This document shows positions 8,876-19,869 of a stretch of 64,000 nucleotides of DNA, in pieces. A program made the translations under genes and the position numbers. Positions within the stretch are counted from its first letter, which is position 1. Each line of letters begins with the position of its first letter. A model generated the notes under the pieces. It ran no database searches, had not been told where the DNA came from, and was given only the letters and a program-made list of their open reading frames with translations. Origin of the DNA: Caballeronia megalochromosomata (GTDB lineage Bacteria > Pseudomonadota > Gammaproteobacteria > Burkholderiales > Burkholderiaceae). The stretch lies in NCBI GenBank assembly GCA_001580565.1, contig LRBF01000013.1:62001-126000 (forward strand), read 5' to 3'.

Positions 8876-9580
8876 TCAGAAGCCGAGGCTCGCGAGCAGA
8901 TCGTCCACCTGCGACTGATCCTGCACGACATCGCTGCGCCCTTCCGGGTTGATCTGCGGCCCGTTGAGCAGGCCTTCCGGGCTGCCGGTCGCCGACGACA
9001 TCAGCGCCGCCGCCGATGCCGCGAACTGCTCGCGCCGCTCCGGCGCGATATTTTCGAGCAACACACCCAGCAATTGCTGCTCGATCAGATACACGACGTC
9101 CGTAATCTTCTTGATCACCTGCCCGGTCAGATCCTGGAAGTCCTGCGCGAGCATGATTTCCAGCAACTGCGCGTTGGTCGCCTGGGTCCGCTCCGGCACG
9201 CTTTGCAGGAACGTGCGCGTCTGCGCGAGCAACTCGCCCGCCTCGGCCTGCGCGAGCGGCGCGTCGTACCATTTGGCCCAGCGCGCGTCGAGCGCCTGCG
9301 CTTCGGTCTGCATCGCTTCCTGCACCGGCTTCGCGAGCTCGATCGCGTTGAGCGCGCGCTCGGCGGCCTGCTCCGTCATCGTCGCGACATATTTCAACCG
9401 GTCGCGTGCGTCGGGCACGGCTTGCGCGGCGGCTTCGACCTGCTTGTCGAGGCCGAGCTCGCGCATCGAGTCGCGCAAGGTGCGCGTCAGTTGCCCGATA
9501 CGCGCGAGGATGCGATCGCTCGATGGATCGGCTTCGGCTTCGGCAACCGCGGCTGCCAGTTCACTGGTCAGATCGTTCAC
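8876..9580 (-). CDS. cheZ: Protein phosphatase CheZ
   Basis: Speeds dephosphorylation of CheY-P and so ends the tumble signal. The 234 residues form the expected long helical hairpin. The catalytic segment is AQDFQDLTGQ, with D150 and Q154 matching E. coli D143 and Q147. The last residues, QVDDLLASLGF, are the CheY-binding C-terminal helix. It is the last gene of the che operon, 2 bases after cheY, and is followed by a strong terminator. Confidence 0.97.
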   Translation of the reverse strand: MNDLTSELAAAVAEAEADPSSDRILARIGQLTRTLRDSMRELGLDKQVEAAAQAVPDARDRLKYVATMTEQAAERALNAIELAKPVQEAMQTEAQALDARWAKWYDAPLAQAEAGELLAQTRTFLQSVPERTQATNAQLLEIMLAQDFQDLTGQVIKKITDVVYLIEQQLLGVLLENIAPERREQFAASAAALMSSATGSPEGLLNGPQINPEGRSDVVQDQSQVDDLLASLGF

Positions 9581-9582
9581 GA

Positions 9583-9978
9583 TCAGCTCCCGGCTTTGGC
9601 CATCTTCTCGAGAATCTTGGTGAGCTTCTCGTCGAGCGTGGCGGCCGTGAAGGGCTTCACCACGTAACCGTTCGCGCCCGCTTGCGCCGCCGCGATGATG
9701 TTCTCCTTCTTCGACTCCGCCGTCACCATCAGCACCGGCAGATGCGCGAGCGCCGCGTCCGCGCGGATTTGCTGGAGCATCGAAAGGCCGTCGAGGTTCG
9801 GCATGTTCCAGTCGGTGATCACGAAGTCGAAGCCGCCGCCGCGCAGGCGCGCGAGACCCGCCGCGCCGTCTTCGGCTTCATCGACGTTGCCGTAGCCCAG
9901 TTCCTTGAGCAGGTTGCGCACGATACGGCGCATCGTCGGAAAATCGTCGACGACGAGGATCTTCATGTTCTTGTCCAT
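9583..9978 (-). CDS. cheY: Chemotaxis response regulator CheY
   Basis: Single-domain receiver of 131 residues that carries the signal from CheA to the flagellar switch. Acid pocket D11 and D12, phosphorylation site D56, T86 and K108 are all present. The N-terminus [23 protein letters not shown] is very close to E. coli CheY. Two ATGs are adjacent; the second (9978) is preferred because the AAGGGAG site then has a 5-base spacer. Adjacent to cheZ, which marks it as the main motor-binding CheY of the operon. Confidence 0.97.
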   Translation of the reverse strand: MDKNMKILVVDDFPTMRRIVRNLLKELGYGNVDEAEDGAAGLARLRGGGFDFVITDWNMPNLDGLSMLQQIRADAALAHLPVLMVTAESKKENIIAAAQAGANGYVVKPFTAATLDEKLTKILEKMAKAGS

Positions 9979-10027
9979 CATTGCTCCCTTGAGTTCTCAA
10001 TGCGGCGACGCCGCTTCAATCCAAAGT

Positions 10028-11131
10028 TCAGACGCGTTGTACGCGTTCGCCCATCGAGGCAAGCCGCGCCATCACGCGCCGGCTCATTTCCGAGAGCGGC
10101 GCGATTTCGCTTGCGCCGCCCATTGCAATCGCTTCGCGCGGCATGCCGAACACCACGCAACTCGCTTCGTCCTGCGCCAGCGTGTAGGCGCCCGCCTGCT
10201 GCATGTCCAGCAGACCGGCGGCGCCGTCGCGGCCCATGCCGGTCAGGATCACGCCGATCGCGTTCTTGCCCGCGTGCTGCGCCGCCGAGCGGAACAGCAC
10301 GTCGACCGATGGCCGGTGCCGGTTCACCGGCGGCGCATCCGACAGATGCGCGACATAGTTCGCGCCGCTCCTCGCGAGCACCAGATGCGCGTGGCCCGGC
10401 GCGATATACGCGTGGCCCGGCAGCACGCGCTCGCCGTGCTCCGCTTCCTTCACGGTGATGCGGCACAGCCCGTTCAGACGCTGCGCGAACGACTTCGTGA
10501 AGCCCGGCGGCATGTGCTGCGCGATGAGCACCGCGGGCGCATCGGGCGGCAGCGGCGCGAGCACTTCGCGGATCGCTTCCGTGCCGCCCGTCGATGCACC
10601 GACGATCACGAGCTTTTCCGTCGACACGAGCGGGTTGTTGAAATGCGGCGCGGGCTTGTGCGCGGCATGCGTCTGCGTCTGCGCGACATGACTCACCTGC
10701 TTCACACGCGCGCGCGACGCGGCGCGAATCTTGTCGGCGAGCTTTTCGGCGTAATCGAGCATGCCGTCGCGAATGCCGACTTTCGGCTTCGTGACGAAAT
10801 CGACCGCGCCGAGTTCCAGCGCGCGCAGCGTGATTTCGTTGCCGCGCTCGGTCAGCGACGACACCATCACGACCGGCATCGGCCGCAGGCGCATCAGCTT
10901 TTCGAGGAAGTCGAGGCCGTCCATGCGCGGCATTTCGACATCGAGCGTGAGCACGTCCGGGTTGTGCAGCTTGATCAGTTCGCGCGCGACGAGCGGGTCC
11001 GGCGCGGTCGCGCAGACGTGCATGTCGGGCTGCGAGTTGATGATCTCGGTCATCAGGCTGCGCACGAGCGCCGAGTCGTCGACGCACAGCACCTTGATCT
11101 TGTTCGCGCTCATCGCGTGGTTGAGTGTCAT
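10028..11131 (-). CDS. cheB: Chemotaxis methylesterase / glutamine deamidase CheB
   Basis: Removes methyl groups from chemoreceptors when phosphorylated by CheA. The product has 367 residues: receiver domain 10-~130 with acid pair D18/D19 and phosphorylation site D64, a linker, then the CheB esterase domain with catalytic S180 (GASTGG), H206 (AQHMPPG) and D302 (GRDGA). The ATG at 11131 overlaps the cheD stop (ATGA) and follows GGAGGA, so translation is coupled to cheD. Confidence 0.97.
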   Translation of the reverse strand: MTLNHAMSANKIKVLCVDDSALVRSLMTEIINSQPDMHVCATAPDPLVARELIKLHNPDVLTLDVEMPRMDGLDFLEKLMRLRPMPVVMVSSLTERGNEITLRALELGAVDFVTKPKVGIRDGMLDYAEKLADKIRAASRARVKQVSHVAQTQTHAAHKPAPHFNNPLVSTEKLVIVGASTGGTEAIREVLAPLPPDAPAVLIAQHMPPGFTKSFAQRLNGLCRITVKEAEHGERVLPGHAYIAPGHAHLVLARSGANYVAHLSDAPPVNRHRPSVDVLFRSAAQHAGKNAIGVILTGMGRDGAAGLLDMQQAGAYTLAQDEASCVVFGMPREAIAMGGASEIAPLSEMSRRVMARLASMGERVQRV

Positions 11132-11850
11132 GCTTCCTCCACGGTCTTCATACGCGACGTGAACAGTTCCGCGCGCGGCTTGACGCGCGTCGTGAACAGC
11201 TCCGCGCGCGGCTTCGCGCCCGTCGCGTTCGACTGGAACAACTCGACACGCGCACGCGCTTTCGCGAGCCGTTCGGCGCGCTCTTCGGGCGTGCGCTGCA
11301 CGAGCGCCTGCTCGCGTTCGACCACGATCGGGTCATGCGCGGTCTTGAGTTTCTTCACCATCACCTGGCCCGAGCGCGGCATGAACGCGACCTTGCGCGG
11401 ATGCATGCCCTGCAGGTCCTCGGCGACGATGCGAATCTTCTCCAGCGCGAGATAGCGCCGCACGAACTCCGAATTGCGATCGCCGATGTTGATGGTCGTC
11501 ATGCCCGCGAGCACCGCGCCGCCGCCGAACACCTTCGCTTCGAAGCGCTCGCGCCGGCCGCCGCGTTTGATGAGCTCGTTGATGAGTACTTCCATCGCGT
11601 AGGCGCCGTAGCGCATCGAATCCGACGATGCGTGCGACGCGTCGGAGCCGTCATCGGGCAGCATGAAGTGATTCATGCCGCCGATGCCCGCCGTGCGATC
11701 GTTGATGCATGCCGCCACGCACGAGCCGAGCACGGTGACGAGCACCATGTCCTCGCTCGTCATGTAGAACTCGTTCGGCAGGAGCTTCACGCCCGGCTTC
11801 TTGAAATGGTTGTCGAAATACAGGTTCGAGGCGATCGGCAGTCCGCTCAT
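11128..11850 (-). CDS. cheD: Chemoreceptor glutamine deamidase CheD with extended C-terminus
   Basis: Deamidates receptor glutamines. The core (~1-175) has the CheD signatures [12 protein letters not shown] (catalytic Cys of the GSC motif, then the His in GGMNHFMLP) and KVFGGGAVL. The total of 240 residues is long for CheD because of a basic tail. The tail ends with a near-perfect tandem repeat, [11 protein letters not shown] then [11 protein letters not shown], preceded by a related ARVELFQS. Start ATG at 11850 overlaps the cheR stop (ATGA), and the stop overlaps the cheB start. Confidence 0.95.
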   Translation of the reverse strand: MSGLPIASNLYFDNHFKKPGVKLLPNEFYMTSEDMVLVTVLGSCVAACINDRTAGIGGMNHFMLPDDGSDASHASSDSMRYGAYAMEVLINELIKRGGRRERFEAKVFGGGAVLAGMTTINIGDRNSEFVRRYLALEKIRIVAEDLQGMHPRKVAFMPRSGQVMVKKLKTAHDPIVVEREQALVQRTPEERAERLAKARARVELFQSNATGAKPRAELFTTRVKPRAELFTSRMKTVEEA

Positions 11851-12770
11851 GCCGTCTCTCCTGCGAGCGCGCGCTGCGGCTTCACCGCCGGTTTGAGATC
11901 GCGCGACAGCTCGTACACCGTCTGTCCGCGCAGCCTGAACGCCTGCGACACATACGTGAAATTCTCCGAATGGCCCGCGAACAGCAGCGCGCCCGGCTTC
12001 ATCAGCGGCTCGAAGCGCGAAAGCACCTGCCCTTGCGTCGGCTTGTCGAAGTAGATCATCACGTTGCGGCAGAAGATCACGTCGAACGGGCCTTTCACGT
12101 CGTAGCGCGCGTCCGTGAGATTGACGCGGCCGAAGTTCACCATCGCGCGCAGTTCGGGGCGCACTTTCACGAGACCCGCGTGCGCGCCCGTGCCCTTCAG
12201 GAAAAAGCGCTTGAGACGCTCGACCGGCAACGCCTTCACCTGATCGAGCGAATACACGCCCGCTTCGGCTTTGGCGAGCACCTGGCTGTCGATGTCGCTC
12301 GCGAACACCGTGCACTGGCGCGCGGCGTGTTCGCCGAGCGCTTCGACGAGCGTCATCGCGATGGAATACGGCTCCTCGCCCGTCGACGCCGCCGAGCACC
12401 ACACCGAGAAGGGCTGCTGCCGGCGCTTCACGAACTCCGCGAGAATCGGAAAGTGATGCGACTCGCGGAAGAACGCCGTGAGATTCGTGGTCAGCGCGTT
12501 GACGAACGCTTCCCACTCGGCGTTGTCGTCGTGGGTTTCGAGGCGGTCGAGATACTGCCTGAACGTATCGATGCCGCAGGCGCGCAGCCGGCGCGCGAGC
12601 CGGCTGTACGCCATGTCGCGTTTATGGTCCGACAGCGAGATGCCCGCGCGCCGGTGAATCAGCTCGCGAATGCGGGCGAAGTCCGCCGCCGTAAATTCGA
12701 AATCGCGCTCGACTTCCGGGCCGCGCACATTGGCGGGCGAGTCGATACGCGCGTTGCGCGTTGCCTGCAT
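11847..12770 (-). CDS. cheR: Chemotaxis protein methyltransferase CheR
   Basis: Methylates glutamates of chemoreceptors with S-adenosylmethionine. The product has 307 residues. An N-terminal helical domain ([19 protein letters not shown]) is followed by the class I methyltransferase domain with [17 protein letters not shown], the SAM-binding core, and [15 protein letters not shown]. The ATG at 12770 has only a weak ribosome site and is chosen on protein similarity. It sits directly behind a receptor gene whose tail ends in a CheR-docking pentapeptide. Confidence 0.96.
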   Translation of the reverse strand: MQATRNARIDSPANVRGPEVERDFEFTAADFARIRELIHRRAGISLSDHKRDMAYSRLARRLRACGIDTFRQYLDRLETHDDNAEWEAFVNALTTNLTAFFRESHHFPILAEFVKRRQQPFSVWCSAASTGEEPYSIAMTLVEALGEHAARQCTVFASDIDSQVLAKAEAGVYSLDQVKALPVERLKRFFLKGTGAHAGLVKVRPELRAMVNFGRVNLTDARYDVKGPFDVIFCRNVMIYFDKPTQGQVLSRFEPLMKPGALLFAGHSENFTYVSQAFRLRGQTVYELSRDLKPAVKPQRALAGETA

Positions 12771-12793
12771 GACCGTGTTCGTTCCGGATTCGG

Positions 12794-14617
12794 TTAGAAG
12801 GTTTCCCAGTCGCCGTCGTCGGCGGTGGTCGCCTTCGCGCGCGGCGCGGGCGCCGGCTTCACAACGCTGGCGGGCTTGGCCGCCGGCTTGCCTGTTTCCT
12901 TGATAACGGCCGCTTCCGGCGCAACTTTCGCGTTCCCGGCAGATGTCACGCGTTTTTCGACTTTCGCCGCGACGGCCATCGAAACCGGCTCGATGCGCGC
13001 TGCCGGCGCCGACGCCTTGATGCGCGCTGCCGCCGTCGATGCGCTCGCGCGCACCGGCGCCGCGCTCTCCAGACGCCATTGCGCGACCACGTCCTTCAGT
13101 TGACGCGTCTGCTCTTCGAGCGACGCGGCAGCCGCCGCCGCCTGCTCGACGAGCGCGGCGTTCTGCTGCGTCACGCTGTCCATCTGCGTGACGGCGCGGT
13201 TGACCTGTTCGATGCCGTCGTACTGCTCCTCCGACGCCGCGCTGATCTCGCCCATGATGTCGGTCACGCGGCGCACCGCCTGCACGATCTCGCCCATCGT
13301 CTGACCGGCGCGCGCGACGAGTTCCGTGCCGCTGTCCACCTTCGCGGCCGAGTCGCCGATCAGCGTCTTGATTTCCTTCGCCGCCGCCGCGCTGCGTTGC
13401 GCGAGCGAGCGCACTTCGCCCGCGACCACCGCGAAACCGCGGCCTTCCTCGCCCGCACGCGCCGCTTCCACGGCCGCGTTCAACGCGAGAATATTGGTCT
13501 GGAACGCGATGCCTTCGATCACGCCGATGATGTCGACGACCTTGTTCGAGCTCGACGCGATCGCGTGCATCGTCTCGACGACCTGCTCCACGACATCGCC
13601 GCCACGCGACGCGATATCCGACGCGTTCACCGCGAGCTGGCTCGCCTGGCGCGCGTTGTCGGCGTTCTGCTTCACCGTGCTCGTCAGCTCTTCCATGCTC
13701 GATGCGGTTTCCTGCAGCGACGCCGCCTGCTCTTCCGTGCGCTGCGACAGATCCGTATTGCCGCTCGCGATTTCATGCGCGCCGACATCGATCGATTCCG
13801 CGCCGTGACGCACCGAACCAACCATCGTGGTGAGGTTGCCGCGCATGCGTTCGATGCCCGCGAACAGGCGGCCGATTTCGTTGGTCCTGTCGGTGTGCGC
13901 GGATTGCGTGAGATCGCCGCGCGAGATGCGGTCGAAGTGATCGACGGCGTCGTTGATCGGCTTCACGATCAGGCTGGAGAGCGCCATGCGCGTGCCGATC
14001 AGCATCAGCACCGCGAGCACCAGCACCGCGCCGATCGTCATGTTGAGCGCCGCGATGTGGGAGGCCGTGCCGGCGCGCGATTGCTCCGCGTGCTCCTGAT
14101 GCGACGCCACCGCCGCCGTCACGGCCTGATCGAACGAGACGAACATCGGGCTGATCTTCGTGTCGGCGATCGCGTGGTACGCGGCCATGTCGTTCGCGCG
14201 GATCGCGGCGAACTCCGGCTCCACGCCGGTTTTCACGAGCGCATCGCGCTGCGCGACGAGCGCGTCGAACGTGTCTTTGGGCAGCGTGGGCTTCGGCGTA
14301 TCGAGATAGAGCTTCCAGTTTTCGTTGCTCTTGTCGAGCAGATACTGGCCGCGATCGATCGCCTTCTTGGCTTCTTCCGTGCTGCCCGCTTCGGTGAGCG
14401 AGCGCACGCGGTCGAGCGTCACGCGCGAGCGCAGCAGATAGGACGATGTTTCGGCCAGCGCGCGCATCGCGACCATGTCTTCCTGCGCGAGCGACGCCAG
14501 CGATGCGCCGGCGGAATTGAGTCCGACGAGCGCGAGCGCGCCGATCAGCGCCGCGCATCCGGTGAACAGCAGGCCGACGAGCGTGAGCGTCGTGCGGATC
14601 GACAACTTCTTAAGCAT
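12794..14617 (-). CDS. Methyl-accepting chemotaxis protein, Tsr/Tar type
   Basis: A 607-residue chemoreceptor. TM1 (~9-32), a periplasmic four-helix-bundle sensor domain (~33-188), TM2 (~190-212), HAMP (~213-265), then the signalling domain with the hairpin tip [23 protein letters not shown]. After the signalling domain there is an Ala/Lys-rich linker ending in DWETF, which matches the NWETF docking site of E. coli Tar and Tsr for CheR and CheB. The ligand is not predictable. Being inside the che operon, it is probably the major receptor. Confidence 0.95.
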   Translation of the reverse strand: MLKKLSIRTTLTLVGLLFTGCAALIGALALVGLNSAGASLASLAQEDMVAMRALAETSSYLLRSRVTLDRVRSLTEAGSTEEAKKAIDRGQYLLDKSNENWKLYLDTPKPTLPKDTFDALVAQRDALVKTGVEPEFAAIRANDMAAYHAIADTKISPMFVSFDQAVTAAVASHQEHAEQSRAGTASHIAALNMTIGAVLVLAVLMLIGTRMALSSLIVKPINDAVDHFDRISRGDLTQSAHTDRTNEIGRLFAGIERMRGNLTTMVGSVRHGAESIDVGAHEIASGNTDLSQRTEEQAASLQETASSMEELTSTVKQNADNARQASQLAVNASDIASRGGDVVEQVVETMHAIASSSNKVVDIIGVIEGIAFQTNILALNAAVEAARAGEEGRGFAVVAGEVRSLAQRSAAAAKEIKTLIGDSAAKVDSGTELVARAGQTMGEIVQAVRRVTDIMGEISAASEEQYDGIEQVNRAVTQMDSVTQQNAALVEQAAAAAASLEEQTRQLKDVVAQWRLESAAPVRASASTAAARIKASAPAARIEPVSMAVAAKVEKRVTSAGNAKVAPEAAVIKETGKPAAKPASVVKPAPAPRAKATTADDGDWETF

Positions 14618-14639
14618 GGCTAATTTCTCGCTTCGCTCG

Positions 14640-15158
14640 TTATGCGGCGACGGAGTCGATCAACTCCATCTCGCGGCTCGTCATGAGCTTTTCGATGTCC
14701 ATCAGGATCAGCATGCGGCCATCGACCGTGCCGAGGCCCGTGAGGTATTCCGTCGCGAGCGTGCCGCCGAATTCGGGCGCGGGCATCACTTGCTCCTGCG
14801 TGAGCGTGAGCACGTCCGACACGCCGTCGACCACCATGCCGACCACGCGATGCGCGACGTTCAGGATGATCACGACCGTCTGGTTGTCGTACTCGACGCG
14901 GCCCAGATTGAACTTGATGCGCATATCGACGATCGGCACGATGATGCCGCGCAGATTGATCACGCCCTTGATGAACGCGGGCGCATTCGCGATGCGTGTA
15001 ACGTTGTCGTAGCCGCGAATTTCCTGCACCTTCAGAATGTCGATGCCGTATTCCTCGGCGCCGAGCGTGAACACGAGGAATTCCTGCCCGGCCGCTTCGG
15101 CCTGTCCGGCATCACGTCGCGAAGGCGCGGCGGTATGAATCGTTTGTACGTCTGCCAT
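14640..15158 (-). CDS. cheW: Chemotaxis coupling protein CheW
   Basis: Links receptors to CheA in the signalling array. The product has 172 residues. After a ~25-residue N-terminal extension comes the CheW fold: [36 protein letters not shown], then VVDGVSDVL. The ATG at 15158 follows AAGGAG with a 6-base spacer. It lies 17 bases after cheA. Confidence 0.96.
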   Translation of the reverse strand: MADVQTIHTAAPSRRDAGQAEAAGQEFLVFTLGAEEYGIDILKVQEIRGYDNVTRIANAPAFIKGVINLRGIIVPIVDMRIKFNLGRVEYDNQTVVIILNVAHRVVGMVVDGVSDVLTLTQEQVMPAPEFGGTLATEYLTGLGTVDGRMLILMDIEKLMTSREMELIDSVAA

Positions 15159-15175
15159 GAAAGGCTCCTTCGTTA

Positions 15176-17455
15176 TCAGTGAGCGTTCGCGCCGTGCTGC
15201 GCGCGCGATTCGCGGTTGAGCGCGGCAACGTCGACGATCAGCGCGACACTGCCGTCGCCCAGGATGGTCGCGGCGGAAATGCCGTGCACCTTGCGGTAAT
15301 TGGTTTCGAGGTTCTTCACGACGACCTGCTGCTGGCCGACCAGTTCGTCGATCAGCATCGCGAAGCGTCGTCCTTCGGTCTGCATGATCGTGACGATGCC
15401 TTGCGTCGGCTCGGTGCGCGCGCCTTCGACATCGAACACGCGATGCAGCGCGACGAGCGGCAGATATTCGCCGCGCACGCGCACCACGCGCTCGCCGTTG
15501 GCGACCGTGTAGATGTCTTCGGCGACCGGCTGCAGCGACTCCATCACGAAGTTCAGCGGCAGAATGAAGATCTCGTTGCCGACCTTCACCGACATGCCGT
15601 CGAGAATCGCGAGCGTGAGCGGCAGCACGATCTTCGTCGTCGTGCCCGCGCCCTGGCGCGACATGATTTCGACGTGGCCGCCCATCGACTGGATGTTGCG
15701 CTTCACCACGTCCATGCCCACGCCGCGGCCGGAAATATCGGTCACCTGTTCGGCGGTCGAGAAGCCCGGCATGAAGATGAGTTGCCAGACTTCTTCGTCG
15801 CTCATCGACTCGGACACCTGCATGCCCTGCTTCTGCGCCTTCGCGAGAATCTTGTCGCGGCGCAGGCCGGCGCCATCGTCGCTCACTTCGATGACGATGT
15901 TGCCGCCGTGATGCGCCGCCGACAGCACGAGCTGGCCGGTGGTCGACTTGCCCGCGGCGCGGCGCGCTTCCACGGTTTCGATGCCGTGATCGAGCGAGTT
16001 GCGCACGAGGTGCGTGAGCGGATCGATGATGCGCTCGATCAGGCTCTTGTCGAGCTCGGTCGCCTGACCGAACGTGACGAGTTCCACTTCCTTGCCGAGC
16101 TTGCCGGCGATATCGCGCACGAGGCGCGGGAAGCGGCTGAATACGTAATCCATCGGCATCATGCGGATGGACATGACGGCCTCTTGCAGATCGCGCGCGT
16201 TGCGCTCGAGCTGCGCCATGCCGTTGAAAAGACGGTCGTGCAATGCGGGATCGAAGGTGCTCGTGGTTTCCGCGAGCATCGCCTGCGTGATGACGAGTTC
16301 GCCCACCAGATTGATGAGCTGATCGACCTTCTCCACACCGACGCGAATCGAGCTGCCTTCCGCCGATGCGGCGGCTTGCGGGCGCGCCTTCTTGTCGGCA
16401 TCGCTCGCGGCGGCTTTCGTCGGTTGAGCAGCGGACGGGACCTGCAAGCCCGCCGCCGCCGCCGATTCTTCTTTCACTGCTTCCTTGCCAGCCGCGGATG
16501 CGGGCGCTGCCTGCGCCTGCGATTGCTTCGGCTCTTCGTGTAGCGTGGGTTGCACTGCCATTACTGCTGGCGCTGCTTCGGCGGATTGCGCCGCCGCGTC
16601 GCCACGGCCGATCGTGATCTGTGTTTCGTCGATCACGAAGCAGCACACGGCGACGATATCGTCGGCCGGGACGTCCGAGTCGAGCCATACCACGTACTCG
16701 GCGTCCGTCTTCTTTTCTCCGACGATGCTTCCCAGATTCCCCAGCTCCTCGGTCAGAGTCGCCAGGTCCTTCTCGCCCACCCCCCGTAGCGTAATTTTCA
16801 GGTGGGGTCCAACTTCCGCCACCGGCGCGCCGGTGTGTCCCGGCGTTGCGTCGGCAGCGGATCCTGCATGCGTGATTCCATCGGTGAGCTCGAACGCGCC
16901 GTCCCAGTTGCCGTCGTCCTCGATCGCGTCCATCGCCTGCGCGACCACGTGCGCGGGCGCCGCGTTCGGGCCTTCGTAGACAGGCGCGACGTTCGCGTGT
17001 GACGCGACGTGCTGCGTGCCCGGCAGCGCGGGCGGCTCGATATGGCCAGCCTGAGCGCCTTCGGCGGTCTCGTTCTTCAGGCGTTCCAGCTTCGCGCAGA
17101 TCACCGCGGCCGCGGCCGCATCCGGCTCTGCGCTCGCGCGATAGGCGGCGAGTTGATCCGAGAGCACGTCCTTGGTCGCGAGAAAGGTGTCGATCATGTC
17201 GCGGCGCAGGACGAGTTCGTTGTTGCGCGCGCGGTCCAGCAGCGATTCGAGGATGTGGGTCGTTTCGGTGAGCGCGGTGAAGCCGAAGGTCGCCGCGCCG
17301 CCCTTGATCGAGTGCGCCGCGCGGAAGATCGCCGCGAGGTCTTCCGGATCCGGATTCGCGATGTCCAGAACGAGCAGCAGCTGCTCCATCTGCGCGAGCA
17401 GTTCATCCGCTTCGTCGAAGAAGGTTTGATAGAACTGGGTAATGTCGAGTGTCAT
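15176..17455 (-). CDS. cheA: Chemotaxis sensor histidine kinase CheA
   Basis: Autophosphorylates and passes phosphate to CheY and CheB. The product has 759 residues: P1 Hpt domain (1-~115, phosphohistidine H48 in [13 protein letters not shown]), a CheY/CheB-binding P2 region with Ala/Pro linkers, dimerisation P3, an ATPase domain with N-box [12 protein letters not shown] and G-boxes ([15 protein letters not shown]), and a CheW-like P5. All domains are intact. The ribosome site is weak; the start is set by family similarity. Confidence 0.97.
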   Translation of the reverse strand: MTLDITQFYQTFFDEADELLAQMEQLLLVLDIANPDPEDLAAIFRAAHSIKGGAATFGFTALTETTHILESLLDRARNNELVLRRDMIDTFLATKDVLSDQLAAYRASAEPDAAAAAVICAKLERLKNETAEGAQAGHIEPPALPGTQHVASHANVAPVYEGPNAAPAHVVAQAMDAIEDDGNWDGAFELTDGITHAGSAADATPGHTGAPVAEVGPHLKITLRGVGEKDLATLTEELGNLGSIVGEKKTDAEYVVWLDSDVPADDIVAVCCFVIDETQITIGRGDAAAQSAEAAPAVMAVQPTLHEEPKQSQAQAAPASAAGKEAVKEESAAAAGLQVPSAAQPTKAAASDADKKARPQAAASAEGSSIRVGVEKVDQLINLVGELVITQAMLAETTSTFDPALHDRLFNGMAQLERNARDLQEAVMSIRMMPMDYVFSRFPRLVRDIAGKLGKEVELVTFGQATELDKSLIERIIDPLTHLVRNSLDHGIETVEARRAAGKSTTGQLVLSAAHHGGNIVIEVSDDGAGLRRDKILAKAQKQGMQVSESMSDEEVWQLIFMPGFSTAEQVTDISGRGVGMDVVKRNIQSMGGHVEIMSRQGAGTTTKIVLPLTLAILDGMSVKVGNEIFILPLNFVMESLQPVAEDIYTVANGERVVRVRGEYLPLVALHRVFDVEGARTEPTQGIVTIMQTEGRRFAMLIDELVGQQQVVVKNLETNYRKVHGISAATILGDGSVALIVDVAALNRESRAQHGANAH

Positions 17456-17506
17456 GCTTGAGTCACCATCGGCGCGTGCGTGCGCGGGTTGTCTTGTGCT
17501 TCGGCT

Positions 17507-17884
17507 TCAGTGCTGCGTGTCTTCCGAGAGCGCGGCGACGAGTTCGGTCAGCAGGTCCGGATCGAGCGGCTTCTCGATCCAGCCCGTCGCTCCCGCCGAA
17601 CGCGCCGCGTCCTTGAACGGCTCGCCGCCTTCGGTCGTCAGCACGAGAATCGGCGTCGCCTTGTAGGCGGGGTTTCCGCGCAGCGCCACGATCAGATCGA
17701 GTCCGCTTCTGCCCGGCATGTGCTGGTCGGTCAGAACCAGATCGAAGCGCTCCGCGAGCGCCCACTCCAGGCCTTCGTCGCCGTCCGACGCGACGGTCAC
17801 TTCGTAACCCGCCGTCGCCAGCGTCGCCGAGAGGATTTGCCGCATCGCGGCTGAATCGTCGATTGCCAGAATGTGTTTGATCAT
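17507..17884 (-). CDS. CheY-like response regulator upstream of cheA
   Basis: Stand-alone receiver domain of 125 residues. It has the acid pair DD in LAIDDSAAMRQ, the phospho-acceptor D in LVLTDQHMPG, T in LVLTTEGG and K in IEKPLDP. It differs clearly from the motor-type CheY at 9583-9978 and resembles the CheY1 receivers that lead betaproteobacterial che operons. The ATG at 17884 follows AAGAGA. It could act as a phosphate sink or regulate CheA; a direct motor role is less likely. Confidence 0.93.
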   Translation of the reverse strand: MIKHILAIDDSAAMRQILSATLATAGYEVTVASDGDEGLEWALAERFDLVLTDQHMPGRSGLDLIVALRGNPAYKATPILVLTTEGGEPFKDAARSAGATGWIEKPLDPDLLTELVAALSEDTQH

Positions 17885-17951
17885 TTTTGTCTCTTGCCGG
17901 GATGACGGTCGAAACGTGTCGAGTCTTGAGCGTCTTTTTCGGGGAATTTGC

Positions 17952-18950
17952 TCAATGCGCCGCGCGCGGTGCCGCGACGCCGGGAATGAGCTGGCCGAGC
18001 GCCGTCGAGGGCGCGCCTTGTGCATCCGTGCCGTTGTCGAGCGTGGCGCCGGGCGAGCCGTCGTCGCGCAGCATCGACATTTCCGTCTTGCGATTGAGCA
18101 CGATGACGCTGATGCGCCGGTTCTCCGGATCGAGCGGATCCTTCTTGTTCAGGTTCTGTGTCGATGAGAGGCCGAGCACCCGCATCACCTTCGCTTCGTC
18201 CATGCCGCCCGCGACCAGCTCGCGCCGCGACGCGTTCGCGCGGTCCGCCGACAGCTCCCAGTTGCTGTAGCCCTTGTCGCCGCCGGCGTACTTCACGGCG
18301 TCGGTGTGTCCCTGCACGACGATGCGGTTCGGCACGTCGTTCAGGGTCCTGCCGATCTCGCGCAGGATGTCGCGCATGTAGGGCTGCACGGCGTCGCTGG
18401 AGAGCGCGAACATCGGGCGCTTCTGGGTATCGACGATCTCGATGCGCAAGCCCTGCTGCGTCGATTCGATGCGGATCTGCTGCCTGAACTGGCGCAATGT
18501 CGGATTGGCCTCGATCGCGGCCATGAGCTTCACCTGCAGATCGTGCAGGCGCACTTGCTCGCGCCGTTCGAGTTCACCTTGCGCGGCCTTGAGCAGTTCC
18601 TCGTCGCTATCGGACGAGGCGCGCTGCGCGAGCTGCGTGCTGCCGTCGGTCTTGCGCGCCGCGCCTGCTTCGATGCTGGAGATGTCGCGCCCGCCTCCGG
18701 TGAGGATGCTGTTGTCCATGCCGACGGTCTTGCCGCCGACCATCGCCGCCTTGAGCGGCATGTTGAAGTACTCGGCGATGCCGCGCCGCTGCACGGGCGA
18801 GGTCGACGAAAGCAGCCACATCAGCAGGAAGAACGCCATCATCGCGGTCATGAAGTCCGCGTAGGCGAGCTTCCACGCGCCGCCGTGATGCCCCTTCTTG
18901 CCGGCGACGATGCGCTTGATGAAGATGGGCCGTTCGCTGTCGTTGCTCAT
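17952..18950 (-). CDS. motB: Flagellar stator protein MotB
   Basis: Stator subunit that anchors the proton channel to peptidoglycan. The product has 332 residues. A short basic cytoplasmic tail precedes a single membrane helix, YADFMTAMMAFFLLMWLL, in which D32 is the proton-binding aspartate at the same number as in E. coli. A plug and linker region follow, then an OmpA-type peptidoglycan-binding domain (~190-300, GHTDAV and NWELSADRA). It lies 13 bases after motA. Confidence 0.97.
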   Translation of the reverse strand: MSNDSERPIFIKRIVAGKKGHHGGAWKLAYADFMTAMMAFFLLMWLLSSTSPVQRRGIAEYFNMPLKAAMVGGKTVGMDNSILTGGGRDISSIEAGAARKTDGSTQLAQRASSDSDEELLKAAQGELERREQVRLHDLQVKLMAAIEANPTLRQFRQQIRIESTQQGLRIEIVDTQKRPMFALSSDAVQPYMRDILREIGRTLNDVPNRIVVQGHTDAVKYAGGDKGYSNWELSADRANASRRELVAGGMDEAKVMRVLGLSSTQNLNKKDPLDPENRRISVIVLNRKTEMSMLRDDGSPGATLDNGTDAQGAPSTALGQLIPGVAAPRAAH

Positions 18951-18963
18951 CGCTGTGCTCCGG

Positions 18964-19824
18964 TCACTTCGACTTGACCCGGCGCACGTGTTCTTCCAGT
19001 TCGGAGAACGACGGGCGTTCCGTCGAGAACAGCACCTTGCGGCCGAACTCCACCGCGATCGCGGGCGCGTAGCCGTTCAGGCTCGCGAGGATCGTCACCT
19101 TGATGCACTGAAACATCTTGGTCTGCTCCGCGACGCGCTGTTCCGCGACGTTCGCGAGCGGCCCGATGAAACCGTACGAAAGCAGAATGCCGAGGAAGGT
19201 GCCGACGAGCGCCTGCGCGATCATCTCGCCGAGAATCGCGGGCGGCTGATCGGCGGAGGCCATCGTGTGCACGACGCCCATCACCGCCGCGACGATACCG
19301 AACGCGGGCATCGCGTCGCCGACCTTGGTGAGCGCGTGCGCGGGCGCCTCGCCTTCGACGTGATGCGTTTCGATCTCCTCGTCCATGAGGCTTTCGATTT
19401 CGAACGCGTTCATGTTGCCGCTGACCATGAGGCGCAGATAATCCGTCAGGAATTCGACGATGTGGTGATCCGCCAGAATCTTGGGGTGCTGGCTGAAGAC
19501 CGGACTCTTCGCCGGGTCTTCGATATCCGCTTCCAGCGCGAGCGTGCCTTCCTTGCGCGCCTTCGCGAGCAGCACGTAGAGCAGGCCCATCAGCTCCATG
19601 TACATGCTCTTGTCGTACTTCGCGCCCTTGAAGAGCGTCGGGAGAACCTGGATGGTCGCCTTGATGGTCTTGACGTTGTTGCCGAGGATGAACGCGCCCA
19701 CGCCCGCGCCTGCGATCATCAGAATCTCGACCGGCTGCATGAGCGCGCCAAGGTGCCCGCCTTCGAGCGCGTAACCGCCGAAAACGGACAGCAGTGTCAC
19801 GAGCGATCCAACGAAAATCAGCAC
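18964..19824 (-). CDS. motA: Flagellar stator protein MotA
   Basis: Four-helix stator subunit forming the proton channel with MotB and contacting the rotor. The product has 286 residues. It is nearly collinear with E. coli MotA, including AGAGVGAFILGNN, the charged cytoplasmic loop, the DAMPAFGIVAAVMGVVHT helix with its conserved prolines, and the ending RPSFSELEEHVRRVK. The start is GTG at 19824 with GAGGA seven bases upstream; longer in-frame extensions have no MotA similarity. It is the first gene behind the sigma-28-type promoter at 19870-19896. Confidence 0.97.
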   Translation of the reverse strand: MLIFVGSLVTLLSVFGGYALEGGHLGALMQPVEILMIAGAGVGAFILGNNVKTIKATIQVLPTLFKGAKYDKSMYMELMGLLYVLLAKARKEGTLALEADIEDPAKSPVFSQHPKILADHHIVEFLTDYLRLMVSGNMNAFEIESLMDEEIETHHVEGEAPAHALTKVGDAMPAFGIVAAVMGVVHTMASADQPPAILGEMIAQALVGTFLGILLSYGFIGPLANVAEQRVAEQTKMFQCIKVTILASLNGYAPAIAVEFGRKVLFSTERPSFSELEEHVRRVKSK

Positions 19825-19869
19825 AGTCGAGTCCTCACGTTTTGATGCGGTAAGACCGCCGTTAAGTGG

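Noticed and set aside
13079..14623. Plus-strand open frame of about 510 codons opposite the chemoreceptor
   Set aside because: Arg/His-rich antisense shadow; the receptor on the minus strand is complete.
15179..16543. Plus-strand open frame of about 450 codons opposite cheA
   Set aside because: Antisense shadow with His/Arg bias; the cheA domains explain the region.
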